Assembly: GCA_028280485.1 (NCBI GenBank) | Contig: JANQLS010000018.1 | Coordinates: 1-46,594 of the forward strand | Direction of reading: 5' to 3' | DNA length: 46,594 bases | Source of the DNA: Planctomycetota bacterium | Lineage (GTDB): Bacteria; Planctomycetota; UBA8108; JACQVS01 | Part shown: in pieces, positions 26,960 through 35,597 of the stretch | Layout of the letters: each line of letters begins with the position of its first letter | Numbering within the stretch: position 1 is the stretch's first letter | Program-made: the position numbers and the translations under genes | The notes under the pieces: model-generated | Database searches by the model: none | Seen by the model: only the letters and a program-made list of their open reading frames with translations | Told to the model about the DNA's origin: nothing

Positions 26960-26982
26960 TAGGCACACGCTGTGTGCCGTAC
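26955..26982. repeat. Small GTAGTA-headed hairpin abutting the sulfatase stop codon
   Basis: GTAGTAGGCACACGCTGTGT continues to TGCCGTACC. The stem GGCACAC / GTGTGCC follows directly on the TAG stop. Comparable units with TCC/GGA loops occur at 40173-40197 and 40675-40727. Confidence 0.55.
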
Positions 26983-27162
26983 CCATTTCAAGCCCGAAGC
27001 GTCAGCGAGGGTTCGGCGTATTGTCGTCTAAAAGTGTCAGGGAGTTTTAGGTGTAGCGTCAGCGTTGGGTTCGTTTTAGTTTACAGAAGATGTTGTCGTC
27101 AGAAGCGTCCATCGATATTTAACCTGATGAAATCCTCGCTAACGCTTCGGGCTTGAAATGGG
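26982..27162. repeat. Long-arm inverted repeat, copy 4 (29-bp arms, one mismatch)
   Basis: Arms at 26982-27010 and 27134-27162 contain AGCCCGAAGCG-T-AGCGAGG and enclose a 123-nt loop. The loop does not resemble the loops of the other copies by eye and has no convincing gene. It separates the convergent sulfatase and FMN reductase genes. Confidence 0.8.
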
Positions 27163-27205
27163 TTAATTAGCCAAAATGATTAAAAATCAAATACGGGTAA
27201 GGTTA

Positions 27206-27250
27206 GTCAGGAGCCGCCCCCCGTAGGGGGACAACTACTTGGCGGACTAC
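27206..27250. repeat. Nested hairpin overlapping the FMN reductase stop codon
   Basis: CCCCC-GTA-GGGGG (about 27217-27230) lies inside a looser outer pair GCCGCC / GGCGGAC that reaches the TAG stop at 27247-27249. It resembles the other short hairpins flush with gene ends and may act as the 3' end of the reductase transcript. Confidence 0.45.
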
Positions 27251-27780
27251 ACCCCCTTCGAAAACGCTGCAAAGCCTAGCACCATAGCCTCAAGCCGTTC
27301 CATTAAACCTGGATCCGTTAACTCTCCTTCGGTATTCATCTGCTCATAGATTTTTTTGATGAAAACTCGTCGGCCGTAGATATGAGCACTTCGGTACTGA
27401 AATACTAATTCGATTTGCTCAACGGGTCTCAGCCCTCCCCATTCACCCGCAGCTAAGCCAATAAATCCGGCGGGGATTTCCTTAAGGCTCTCGGGGAACT
27501 TGAGCATATCGATAAAGTACTTTAAAACTCCTGGGAACGAGCCGTTGTATTCCGGAGTGATCGTTAAAATTCCTTTGGCATCGAAGATCGCTTGTTGGAA
27601 GGGAGCGAAGGCTTCTGGCTTTTCACCGTAACTTTTACCTTCAAAAAGATCGAGAGGAAGTTCTTGTAGATTCAAGAGCGTACATTCTTCGCCGTTTTGT
27701 TTTAGAATACCCTCAACGATTTGCGCCACTTTTAACGTTTTACAATCCGGTCGATTCGTACCTGAGATAATTGTGATCAT
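27247..27780 (-). CDS. NADPH-dependent FMN reductase family protein
   Basis: Flavodoxin-fold protein of 177 residues. The FMN phosphate-binding loop is SGTNRPDCKTLKVA at the N-terminus and the flavin-ring loop is TPEYNGSFPGVLKYFIDML, both hallmarks of the NADPH-dependent FMN reductase / chromate-quinone reductase family. It would reduce FMN, quinones or azo/chromate compounds in the cytoplasm using NAD(P)H; the substrate is not predictable. It is divergent from the glycosyltransferase gene with only 38 nt between starts, so their promoters overlap or lie inside the genes. Confidence 0.9.
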   Translation of the reverse strand: MITIISGTNRPDCKTLKVAQIVEGILKQNGEECTLLNLQELPLDLFEGKSYGEKPEAFAPFQQAIFDAKGILTITPEYNGSFPGVLKYFIDMLKFPESLKEIPAGFIGLAAGEWGGLRPVEQIELVFQYRSAHIYGRRVFIKKIYEQMNTEGELTDPGLMERLEAMVLGFAAFSKGV

Positions 27781-27818
27781 CAGAACTCCCTTGGGTTAGA
27801 GATGAGGAATCTCAAAAA

Positions 27819-29030
27819 ATGCCATCAACGATTGAAGAGATCTCTCTTTTTTTACTTCAAAATTCACCTGAATCAACCCGCTTATGGGGAATTGTGGGTT
27901 GGGTGATTGCGGGATTGTTGTGGCTGCAAGTTTTACCTTTAGGGATTTCGATGCTCTTTCCTCGTCGATTGCTCTCCGAAAAATCGAAAGAGAGCGAGGA
28001 AGAATTCCCATCTTTGGCGGTGGTCGTTGCGGCTCGAGATGAACAAGAGGGTATCGGGAGTTGCGTTCAATCGCTTCTTGAACAAGATTATCCTCAATTG
28101 ACCATCGTCGCAGTGAATGATCGCTCGACCGACCGAACTCCACAAATTTTAGATGAGTTGGCCCGGTCGGACTCGCGCCTTCAGGTCATCCATATCGAAG
28201 AATTACCGAGCGGATGGTTGGGCAAAAACCATGCGAATTGGGTGGGGGCCATGGCAACACCGGCCCAGTGGTTGCTCTTTACCGATGGAGATGTTTCGTT
28301 CCGGCCACAGGCCTTAAAGCGAGCTATTCAGCACGCCCGAATCACTCAGAGTGATCATTTGACAGCTTTTCCGCAGATGGATTCAGGGGGGCTCTGGGAG
28401 AGTTTGATGATCTGCACCTTCACGATGTTCTTCTTTTTTAAGTTCCAGCCGTGGTTGGTAAGAACAAAGGTGAAATGGGCTTACATGGGGATCGGAGCCT
28501 TTAATTTAATTTCACGTGAGGCTTATGAGCGCATCGGAACTCACGAGGAGCTCAAAATGGAGGTTGCGGATGACATCAAACTCGGTAAGCGAATCAAGCA
28601 GTTTGAGCTTCAACAGGATGTCGTCGACGGCACGGAGCTCTGTAGTGTCCGCTGGCAAGTAGGTTTAAAAGGGTTTATCCACGGTCTCACGAAAAATGCC
28701 TTCGCGGGCTTAGAATACTCACTTTTCTTAGCCACATTCACTACCCTTGCGTTTATAGGAATCTACTGCTCTCCCTATTTTGCTGTCATCTTCTTTTCCG
28801 GAGCCGACAGTTGGGGGTATTGGGCTTCTATCGGAAGTGTGCATCTGGCATTTTTATTGGTACTTATTCAAGCCCGTCAGCCGATATATTTAGTAGTTCT
28901 TCTCCCTATCGCCGAGTGGATCTTCCTATATACGATTTGGAGATCTGTGGTGATTACTTTAAAGCAAGGGGGAGTCCGTTGGCGAGATACCTTCTATCCT
29001 CTGGATGAATTGAAGAGAGGTCTCAAGTGA
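27819..29030 (+). CDS. Membrane glycosyltransferase family 2 (HpnB/CrtQ-like)
   Basis: Membrane-anchored GT2 enzyme of 403 residues. One N-terminal helix (about 24-48) leads into the GT-A domain. That domain has VVVAARDEQEGI, NDRSTDRT and the DxD-type FTDGDVSF, then a MEVADDIKLGKRIKQ stretch in place of the usual acceptor loop. Three or four helices end the protein (about 308-390). The layout resembles GT2 proteins annotated as HpnB (hopanoid cluster) or CrtQ (carotenoid glycosylation). No hopanoid or carotenoid gene is adjacent, so only transfer of a sugar to a lipid-like acceptor is inferred. Its stop overlaps the GTG start of the potassium channel gene. Confidence 0.88.
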   Translation: MPSTIEEISLFLLQNSPESTRLWGIVGWVIAGLLWLQVLPLGISMLFPRRLLSEKSKESEEEFPSLAVVVAARDEQEGIGSCVQSLLEQDYPQLTIVAVNDRSTDRTPQILDELARSDSRLQVIHIEELPSGWLGKNHANWVGAMATPAQWLLFTDGDVSFRPQALKRAIQHARITQSDHLTAFPQMDSGGLWESLMICTFTMFFFFKFQPWLVRTKVKWAYMGIGAFNLISREAYERIGTHEELKMEVADDIKLGKRIKQFELQQDVVDGTELCSVRWQVGLKGFIHGLTKNAFAGLEYSLFLATFTTLAFIGIYCSPYFAVIFFSGADSWGYWASIGSVHLAFLLVLIQARQPIYLVVLLPIAEWIFLYTIWRSVVITLKQGGVRWRDTFYPLDELKRGLK

Positions 29031-29887
29031 ATGAAGATGGAAATATGATGCAATCCGATCCGAAGAACACGGAATTAAAGAATCCGAACAATGGGTGGCG
29101 GCACCGGCTTCATGAAATCATCTTTGAAGCCGAGACGTTCTACGGCAAGTTGTTTGATGTCGTTCTGTTGGTTTGTATCGTCTTCAGTGTCTTGGTGATC
29201 GTTTTAGAATCGGTTAAGGATTATCAATCTCAATACGGTGATCTCTATAATCAATTAGAATGGGTTTTTACCATTCTCTTCACGATCGAATATTTCTTAC
29301 GTATTGTCACGGTTCAGAAACCTTCGAAGTACATCTTTAGTTTTTTTGGACTCGTCGATCTTTTTGCCATCGTCCCCGCGTACCTCGCTCTCTTATGGGC
29401 GGATGCCGAGTCTTTCGCCGTCATTCGATCCTTGAGATTGTTGAGGGTCTTCCGTGTTCTTAAGCTCGCTCAGTTTGTGGGGGAATCTAAACTCTTGATG
29501 ACAGCAATGCGTCAAAGCATGCGGAAAATCACCGTTTTCTTGGGAGCGGTCTTAACTCTCGCTTTGATCATTGGAGCCGCGATGTATACGATCGAAGGCG
29601 AGCAAAACGGATTCACCAGCATCCCTCAAAGCATCTACTGGACGATCGTCACTCTCACCACCGTGGGCTATGGAGACATCGCGCCGGGGACCACTTTGGG
29701 CAAGTTTTTAGCATCGGTTGTGATGATCATGGGCTACGGGATCCTGGCCGTCCCCACTGGAATCGTGACGGTAGAGTTAGCCGGACTGGGAAAGCGGCCA
29801 GTTAGCACTCATGCCTGTGAGGCTTGTTCCAAGGAGGGGCACGATGTCGATGCGGTTCACTGTAAGTATTGTGGGGGAAAGCTTTAG
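29027..29887 (+). CDS. Voltage-gated potassium channel subunit with C-terminal zinc ribbon
   Basis: Six-helix Kv-type ion channel of 286 residues. S1-S4 lie at about 40-150 with an Arg/Lys-rich voltage sensor RSLRLLRVFRVLK (134-146). The pore has the K+ selectivity filter TVGYGD (212-217), then S6. Unusually, the protein ends in a short four-cysteine knuckle, C264-E-A-C267 and C279-K-Y-C282, resembling a zinc ribbon, in place of a T1 or cyclic-nucleotide domain. The start is GTG overlapping the TGA of the glycosyltransferase gene, with GAGAGG upstream. Translation is therefore coupled. A second in-frame ATG lies at 29045. Loss of sequence identity to well-studied channels was not measured. 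Confidence 0.92.
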   Translation: MNEDGNMMQSDPKNTELKNPNNGWRHRLHEIIFEAETFYGKLFDVVLLVCIVFSVLVIVLESVKDYQSQYGDLYNQLEWVFTILFTIEYFLRIVTVQKPSKYIFSFFGLVDLFAIVPAYLALLWADAESFAVIRSLRLLRVFRVLKLAQFVGESKLLMTAMRQSMRKITVFLGAVLTLALIIGAAMYTIEGEQNGFTSIPQSIYWTIVTLTTVGYGDIAPGTTLGKFLASVVMIMGYGILAVPTGIVTVELAGLGKRPVSTHACEACSKEGHDVDAVHCKYCGGKL

Positions 29888-30398
29888 GGCAATATTGAGC
29901 TCTATTTAGGAACGTTGTGATCTGCGCTGGCCTCTTCCGCTACAGGGGATTTTAAGAGCTTGAAATGTATTAAAAACTAGGGATTAGAGAGGCACTTTTC
30001 TTTATTTAAAGTACTTAACAAGACAAGCTTGCGTGAATCGGGCAAGCCTGGTTACAATTGACGTTTATTATTGAAATAAATTGGGTTTAGAGTCTTGGGT
30101 CTGTTCCGCCACTTCCCGAGTGGTGCCTAGTATTGATTTTTTCTCCATAGATTGTGTTTAGGGCGCGCTGGAGTCTGAATCTAGATTGAACATCTTCAAT
30201 CCTCACCCCAATTGGGTCTAAGCAATCACCCTTCAGTTCTTTCATAGAATCTCGTTCCATCGAATGCCTGTGAATTCTTGATTGTGTGATTGAGGTTTAA
30301 TTTTACTCAACAACTTCACTTTGAGTGCGATTCTACGCACCTAACAATCCAACGGTGTTGAATGTTGAGTCATCCACACTCCAATCAACGGAGGAACT
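29888..30398. other. Intergenic region upstream of the giant lectin-like gene
   Basis: 511 nt with no credible ORF. Only a weak 6-bp hairpin GCTTGC / GCAAGC (30027-30047) is visible and none of the repeat families found elsewhere. It presumably holds the promoter and a long 5' leader for the downstream gene, but I cannot place a promoter with confidence. Confidence 0.5.
30390..30394 (+). promoter_or_regulatory. Ribosome binding site GGAGG of the lectin-like gene
   Basis: GGAGG ten bases before the ATG at 30405. It favours that ATG over the TTG at 30399. Confidence 0.65.
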
Positions 30399-30404
30399 TT
30401 GAAA

Positions 30405-33400
30405 ATGCGTACATTTTCTTGGGTTTTAGCGCTAGCTCTTTTAGCACTGACATTCAATGTTCGTGCTCAAGAGGAAGTACTTAATCTGGATTTCGATAAT
30501 GCCGAAATCTTATCACCCGATTTGCTCATCGATGGGGATCCCCTCGGGCAAATCATCGGAACAACCATTGTCGCTCCCACCCCCGACCCTAATGATGAGG
30601 GAAGTGTCATTTCGCTCACTCAGGGAGTGAATAGTCAAGGTGGTTTTGTCTGGATTGACGAGCCTTTCAATCTGCAAGACAACAAGGTCATCATCGAATT
30701 CGATTACTGGATTCGTTCGAGTACCAGTAACGTTCCTGCTGACGGTATGAGCGTCATCTTCCAATTCGGTGACAATCTCCAAGCCCAGGGTGGTTTGGGT
30801 GGTGGTCTCGGTACCGCTAACTTCCCCACGGATTACGTCAGTGTCGCTTACGACATCTGGGATAACGATACTGGGGGCGAACGCGTAGATCCAAGTTCTT
30901 GTGGGGGTGGTCCCAACAGTCCTGCCGCTGATCAACTTTCCTGTCACATCGAAGTGAATCAAAACAATAATAATCCAGGTGGAAATCCTGCTCTGACTCA
31001 CAATTGGGATCAGGGAAATCCCATTCCGAGTTTCACTGAAGTGGGTGATCTTGGAATTCCTACTCGTACGATCATTGAGTTCGATAACGGATTTATCTCT
31101 GTAAGTATCCAAATTGAAGACGAAGCTTATCCAGACTTTAACGACCCTGTCACGGTTATCGAAGTGAAATTGGATGATTTCCCAGATCCTGCAGACGTGA
31201 TCATCGGTTTTGGAGCCTCGACGGGTGGTGCTAACGCTCACCACGAAATCGACAACCTCTCGATCTTGATCGATGAGCCTACCGAACGTATCGACGTTGA
31301 AGTAGACCTCGGAGATACCGGTGGAATCAACTGTGGTGGAACGTCTGAAGTCACCGGTACTGTCAATGGAAACGAAATCACCTTCGTGCCGGATTCCGCT
31401 ACCTATGGTGGATTCATTGCTACCGTCCAGGGTGATGGAGTTGTTGAAGATCAATTTGCTGGATACGGTCGAATCGGAAACTTCAATACTTTTGAAGATT
31501 CTGACCTCGTTATCGCCAACAGCGGAGACCTCCAAGGTATTTACAATAGTGCTGCATTCATCAATGGTGCTATGCAGTATGCCTTCAACGTTTCTAACGG
31601 TCGCTATGAAGTGAATCTTCACTCTGCTGAGTTAGATCCCGCATTGGCGGATGGTCAACGCCGCAACAGTGCGTTTATCGAAGGGGTTCAAGCCCTTTCT
31701 CATTACAGTGCAGCTGCTGATGCTGGTGGAGCACTTAGCGCAATCGTTAATACTTTTGAAGTCGATGTCACCGACGGTCGTCTCGATGTGACGATCAGTG
31801 ACCTCAGTCTCTTGACGACTCCTCCTTCCGACGCCGGAATCAACGCTATCAGTTATCGTCGCCTTGGCGATACGACCGGCGCAGATTTAAGCGGTGCCAA
31901 AGATGATGCTCCTGAGGCTCTTCCTACGATCGAAGAGATCAACATTATCGAAGAGTCTTTCGATGATTTCGAAGCGGGTGAATGCCCTGAGGGATGGCGT
32001 TGTAATGGAACCATGGCTCCTCAAACCCTTGATGGACTTAACAATGGTCCTCAAGTCGTCGACTTCAGTGACGTCTTTGGAATCGAAATCGATCCTCGGA
32101 TGCGTTTAACCGATGTTGGTGGTGGAATCGTGGCTAACTTGTGGTACGAAGAGCAAGTCGACCTTACTAAGAATGGTTTTGAAGCTGAGTTTGATGTCAT
32201 CGTAACTCGTGCGCCTGAAGTAGGGATCGCAGACGGAATGACCTTCTGTTTCGTTCCTGGCGGTGAAGAAATTCTCGAACTATCTGGAGATTCTGGTGGT
32301 GCCATCGGATACAGCGGTTTGGGTGTTCCTGGTGGATTCGCCGTAGAGTTTGATTCTTGGTCTGGAAGTGCTGGCGATGCCAGTGGTTTCAATGCAGGGT
32401 CCCAAGGCCATGTCGGTTTGGTCGTCGATAGTAACGTCGGCCGGCACATTCAACACAATGTGAGCTTCCGAGGATTCGAAGATAACTTTCCCTTTGCTAC
32501 TATCACGGATTCCGATGATCCCGACGTAGGACAATACCGCACTGGTACTTCCACTCTTGAAACTGATAATAGTGCTGGTATGCACGCTCGAGTGCGGTTG
32601 AATAACCAACGTTTACAAGTCTGGCTTTCCACGGTGAACCAAGACGATACGATTGGTTACGTCTATCCTGAAACTCTCGTAGTCGACACTCTTGTGAGTT
32701 ACGGCTCCGCGGGACTCGGTCAAGGGTATTTCGGATTTACTGCTGCTAATGGTGGCGCGGTTACCGTTCACGAGGTCGATAACATCAGCATCACTCTCTT
32801 GAGGAACCAAGTTTTGGAAGCCTCACGTACGGTTGATACTCAAACTTATACTCAAGATACCGACGGTATCGGAGTCAGCGTTCTCGTCGACCTCGATGAC
32901 GATGCTGGAACCGTTGATGTTGAAATCAAAGAAACCATTCCTGCTGGTTGGTCGGCCGATGGCATCTCCAATAGTGGATCACTCGCTGATGGAGTTATCA
33001 CCTGGGATCTGAATCAGATTTCAGAGGATGTGACTCTCACCTACAACCTGATTCCTGCTGATGGAGCCAATCGCGACGTCTCGATCAGTGGTACAGTGAA
33101 CACCAATGATTCGGTGGCTCTCGATTACAATACCTCGCTCATTCTTTACCAACCCTTACCCTTCGGTAGAGGCGAGCCCGTTGAAATCATTAGCGATGAC
33201 TATCTCCTCCTCCTTCCTGGTGACTGTCCTGAAGGAATGGATTGTCAAGGGGTCAACTACACCCCGACTGCGGATGATTTCCTCGGTCGATTCCGCTTGG
33301 CTCAAGACGGCACGAACAGTATCGGTGCTAGTGCTTTCTTCACTGATCCTATCGATCTCTCAAATCAATCTTTAACGGTTGAATTCGATTTCTATGTCTT

Positions 33401-34298
33401 TGGTACACCTGATCCCGCTGACGGATTCACGTTAGCTTTCCTCGATCCAGCCCAGAACGTTTCAACCGATGTCGGTACGGGTGGTGGTGGAATGGGATAC
33501 CAAGGCTTAAGCGGTTTCGCCGTTGAAGTGGATCTCTGGGGTGGCCCTGGTGATCCCAGTGGCTTAAATCCTGGTAACCCAAATCCATTTACTCACCTTG
33601 GTGTCATCAAAGATGGTATTGTTGCGAGTCACGTTCAACACCATCTCGATTTCAACCCCGGTGCTCGCCCTCTCGCTAATGATGGCGATGGTTGGCCCAG
33701 TATCTTCCAAAACAGTATCGATTCTCCTGAGGGTGTTGAGATGCACTTACGCGTCGAATACAACAACGGTACAGTCGAGGTTTACCTCTCAGCTCCCGAA
33801 ACCGTTGGTGGTCCTGCGATCGACGATGAGCTGATCCTCAGTACGGTCGTCACCTTCCCCGGTGCGGCTCCTGAAGATTTGGATCCCGTCCTTCCTTCTA
33901 CTATCCTCGGTTTCACCGCCGGTACTGGTGGTGCTAACTGTACCTTCGATATCGATAACCTCGTCGTCACCACGTATGAAAAAACCGACGGTCCTGTCGG
34001 TGATGAATTCCGTCGTGGAGATACCGATGGTAACGGTGCCTTAGAGATCACTGATCCTATTAACAACCTCTCCTTCCAGTTCCTCGGAACCTTCACTCCT
34101 CCTTGTTTGGATGCAGCTGACTTCGATGACAATGGTAAGGTTGAGATTACTGATCCTATCGCTAACCTGTCTCACCAATTCTTGGGAACAGCACCTCCTG
34201 CTCCTCCCGGGAAAGACACTTGTGGTTTAGACCCAACCGAGGATGATGCTTCGGTGGGTGGAGATCTCGGCTGTGCGAATCCGCCGACGAACTGTTAA
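30405..34298 (+). CDS. Giant secreted lectin/malectin-like protein with dockerin-like C-terminus
   Basis: Secreted protein of 1297 residues (numbering here from the TTG two codons upstream). It has a signal peptide (RTFSWVLALALLALTFNVRAQ). Three L-type lectin-like beta-sandwich modules lie at about 28-292, 515-805 and 930-1200. Each ends in a recurrent signature (GANAHHEIDNLSI, GAVTVHEVDNISI, GANCTFDIDNLVV); the second and third also open with CPEG-x-x-C. Between the first two lies a malectin-like domain (about 300-490, RYEVNLHSAELD). A DUF11/CARDB-like domain lies at about 808-920. The last 90 residues hold two dockerin-like calcium loops (GDTDGNGALEITDPINNL and ADFDDNGKVEITDPIANL) and CGLDPTED. 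The protein is probably surface-bound and carbohydrate-binding. Strongly biased, regular codon use suggests high expression. It is monocistronic with its own terminator. Confidence 0.88.
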   Translation: MRTFSWVLALALLALTFNVRAQEEVLNLDFDNAEILSPDLLIDGDPLGQIIGTTIVAPTPDPNDEGSVISLTQGVNSQGGFVWIDEPFNLQDNKVIIEFDYWIRSSTSNVPADGMSVIFQFGDNLQAQGGLGGGLGTANFPTDYVSVAYDIWDNDTGGERVDPSSCGGGPNSPAADQLSCHIEVNQNNNNPGGNPALTHNWDQGNPIPSFTEVGDLGIPTRTIIEFDNGFISVSIQIEDEAYPDFNDPVTVIEVKLDDFPDPADVIIGFGASTGGANAHHEIDNLSILIDEPTERIDVEVDLGDTGGINCGGTSEVTGTVNGNEITFVPDSATYGGFIATVQGDGVVEDQFAGYGRIGNFNTFEDSDLVIANSGDLQGIYNSAAFINGAMQYAFNVSNGRYEVNLHSAELDPALADGQRRNSAFIEGVQALSHYSAAADAGGALSAIVNTFEVDVTDGRLDVTISDLSLLTTPPSDAGINAISYRRLGDTTGADLSGAKDDAPEALPTIEEINIIEESFDDFEAGECPEGWRCNGTMAPQTLDGLNNGPQVVDFSDVFGIEIDPRMRLTDVGGGIVANLWYEEQVDLTKNGFEAEFDVIVTRAPEVGIADGMTFCFVPGGEEILELSGDSGGAIGYSGLGVPGGFAVEFDSWSGSAGDASGFNAGSQGHVGLVVDSNVGRHIQHNVSFRGFEDNFPFATITDSDDPDVGQYRTGTSTLETDNSAGMHARVRLNNQRLQVWLSTVNQDDTIGYVYPETLVVDTLVSYGSAGLGQGYFGFTAANGGAVTVHEVDNISITLLRNQVLEASRTVDTQTYTQDTDGIGVSVLVDLDDDAGTVDVEIKETIPAGWSADGISNSGSLADGVITWDLNQISEDVTLTYNLIPADGANRDVSISGTVNTNDSVALDYNTSLILYQPLPFGRGEPVEIISDDYLLLLPGDCPEGMDCQGVNYTPTADDFLGRFRLAQDGTNSIGASAFFTDPIDLSNQSLTVEFDFYVFGTPDPADGFTLAFLDPAQNVSTDVGTGGGGMGYQGLSGFAVEVDLWGGPGDPSGLNPGNPNPFTHLGVIKDGIVASHVQHHLDFNPGARPLANDGDGWPSIFQNSIDSPEGVEMHLRVEYNNGTVEVYLSAPETVGGPAIDDELILSTVVTFPGAAPEDLDPVLPSTILGFTAGTGGANCTFDIDNLVVTTYEKTDGPVGDEFRRGDTDGNGALEITDPINNLSFQFLGTFTPPCLDAADFDDNGKVEITDPIANLSHQFLGTAPPAPPGKDTCGLDPTEDDASVGGDLGCANPPTNC

Positions 34299-34330
34299 CA
34301 GATCTCGATTCGTTAACAGTCCATGAGTGA

Positions 34331-34366
34331 AAAAACGCCGCCAGGTACCTGGCGGCGTTTTTTTTT
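34331..34366 (+). terminator. Strong rho-independent terminator of the lectin-like gene
   Basis: A perfect 22-nt palindrome with arms CGCCGCCAGGT / ACCTGGCGGCG is preceded by five A and followed by nine T. It starts 32 nt after the stop codon. Confidence 0.95.
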
Positions 34367-34395
34367 GAGTTTCAATATCATTAAATAATCGCCAA

Positions 34396-34457
34396 TTAAC
34401 TAGCCCGAAGCGTTAGCGAGGGAAGAAATCCCCTCGCTAACGCTTCGGGCTAGTTAA
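34396..34457. repeat. Long-arm inverted repeat, copy 5 (27-bp perfect arms, 8-nt loop)
   Basis: Arms at 34396-34422 and 34431-34457 (TTAACTAGCCCGAAGCGTTA and on to GCGAGGG) are separated by only 8 nt. It is the minimal form of the family seen at 8098, 20341, 23515 and 26982. It follows the terminator of the lectin-like gene. Confidence 0.88.
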
Positions 34458-34607
34458 ATACATTTTGAATTCGTTCTGACCTTTAAGTGCTTGAAATTCC
34501 GTGCTTCTAGGGAGGTTCATAATCCCTCACTGGCACCTGAATCCCTAAGGGTGTATTCTTATGGGATGAGTTTTGTAAATGATTTAACCCTCATACCCCG
34601 TAAGCAC

Positions 34608-35597
34608 ATGATTCGGCACTCCGTCAGCTTCCTCCTGATACTGATTCTCAGTTCAGGTTGTGGGAAGGATGATTCACGGCAAGTGCCTCCCGCTCCGCCC
34701 CAAAATACAGCTCCTCAAAATCCTGTCACTGAAACCAACCCGGATATCCTCCTTCGCGATGGGCATTACGAGTTAGCAGAAAATAGACTGCGGCTGTTAT
34801 TTAAGGTGACTCCACCAGAAAAACAAGCCAAGCTTCACTACCAGTTGGCGAGCGCTCTTCACGGCCAAGGGAAAATTCCTGAAGCCTTAGTGGAAGCTAA
34901 AAAAGCTTCTACTCTTCAACCGCGAAATCCAGAGGTCTTTCGTCTCTTAGCCCTGATAACTTTCGATTCTAAAGATTATCAAGAATCCGTTCGTTTGTTT
35001 CGCCAGGCGATTCAAATGGCGATCGATTTTCAAAAGGCCACTCAAAAGCCTGTTATCGGGCTCCATTTTTGGCGGTATCAACTGGCTCAAGCTTTGATTC
35101 GATTGGGAAAAAAAGAGGAAGCGAATAAAGAGCTTGAGCTGTATCGAGAACATCAAGAAGTGATTCAATCCATCGATCGCCTCGAGCGCACCACCGCCTA
35201 CAGACCTAAAGATGCGACCGCATGGGCCGAGTACGCTCAAGCTCTTTGGCGAGGACAGAAGCTACCGGAGGCGATGGCTGCCTGTAGAACCTGTTTGAAA
35301 TTAGACCCGATGAACAAGCTGGCACATGCTGTCGTCGTTTTGTGTTCATTGGATCGAGGATTGGATGCCATACCCCAAAGCCAACATGAGGCTTTAAAGA
35401 GAAATTTGGCTCTCCATGCCAATCAAGCCTTGGCGGATTTAGATGAACCTTTAGGTTTGTTAGCCGCAGGTCGGTTAGCTCTCTTGTTGAACGATCGAGA
35501 ACGCGCTCTCAAGTATTTTGAGAAGGGGCAAGACTTAGACCCCAAGAATTCATTATTTGCTGAATGGCAAGATCGCGCGGGGGGCCAAAATCCATGA
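34608..35597 (+). CDS. TPR-repeat lipoprotein
   Basis: The frame is open from a TTG at 34491, but the ATG at 34608 gives a clean lipoprotein signal (MIRHSVSFLLILILSSGC), with C20 as the likely lipidated residue. An ATG at 34566 is the alternative. After a Pro/Gln-rich spacer, the mature part (329 residues in total) is made of TPR-like helix pairs: AKLHYQLASALHGQGKIPEALVEAKKASTLQP, PEVFRLLALITFDSKDYQESVRLFRQAI, ATAWAEYAQALWRGQKLPEAMAACRTCLKLDP and RALKYFEKGQDLDP. It probably scaffolds protein contacts at the membrane. Its stop overlaps the ATG of the CRTAC1-like gene (ATGA), so it leads a three-gene operon. Confidence 0.85.
   Translation: MIRHSVSFLLILILSSGCGKDDSRQVPPAPPQNTAPQNPVTETNPDILLRDGHYELAENRLRLLFKVTPPEKQAKLHYQLASALHGQGKIPEALVEAKKASTLQPRNPEVFRLLALITFDSKDYQESVRLFRQAIQMAIDFQKATQKPVIGLHFWRYQLAQALIRLGKKEEANKELELYREHQEVIQSIDRLERTTAYRPKDATAWAEYAQALWRGQKLPEAMAACRTCLKLDPMNKLAHAVVVLCSLDRGLDAIPQSQHEALKRNLALHANQALADLDEPLGLLAAGRLALLLNDRERALKYFEKGQDLDPKNSLFAEWQDRAGGQNP

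Noticed and set aside
27819..29030. Assignment of the glycosyltransferase to hopanoid or carotenoid synthesis
   Set aside because: The sequence resembles HpnB/CrtQ-type GT2 proteins, but no hopanoid or carotenoid gene lies nearby, so only the family level is supported.
30279..30302. Promoter TTGATT..TTTAAT upstream of the lectin-like gene
   Set aside because: The spacer is only 12 nt and better-placed boxes were not found, so a promoter cannot be called.
30513..31622. Long antisense reading frame (369 codons) opposite the lectin-like gene
   Set aside because: It is a shadow of biased codon use in the plus-strand gene: low-complexity Thr/Ile/Val/Asp/Ser-rich translation, no domain and no start context.
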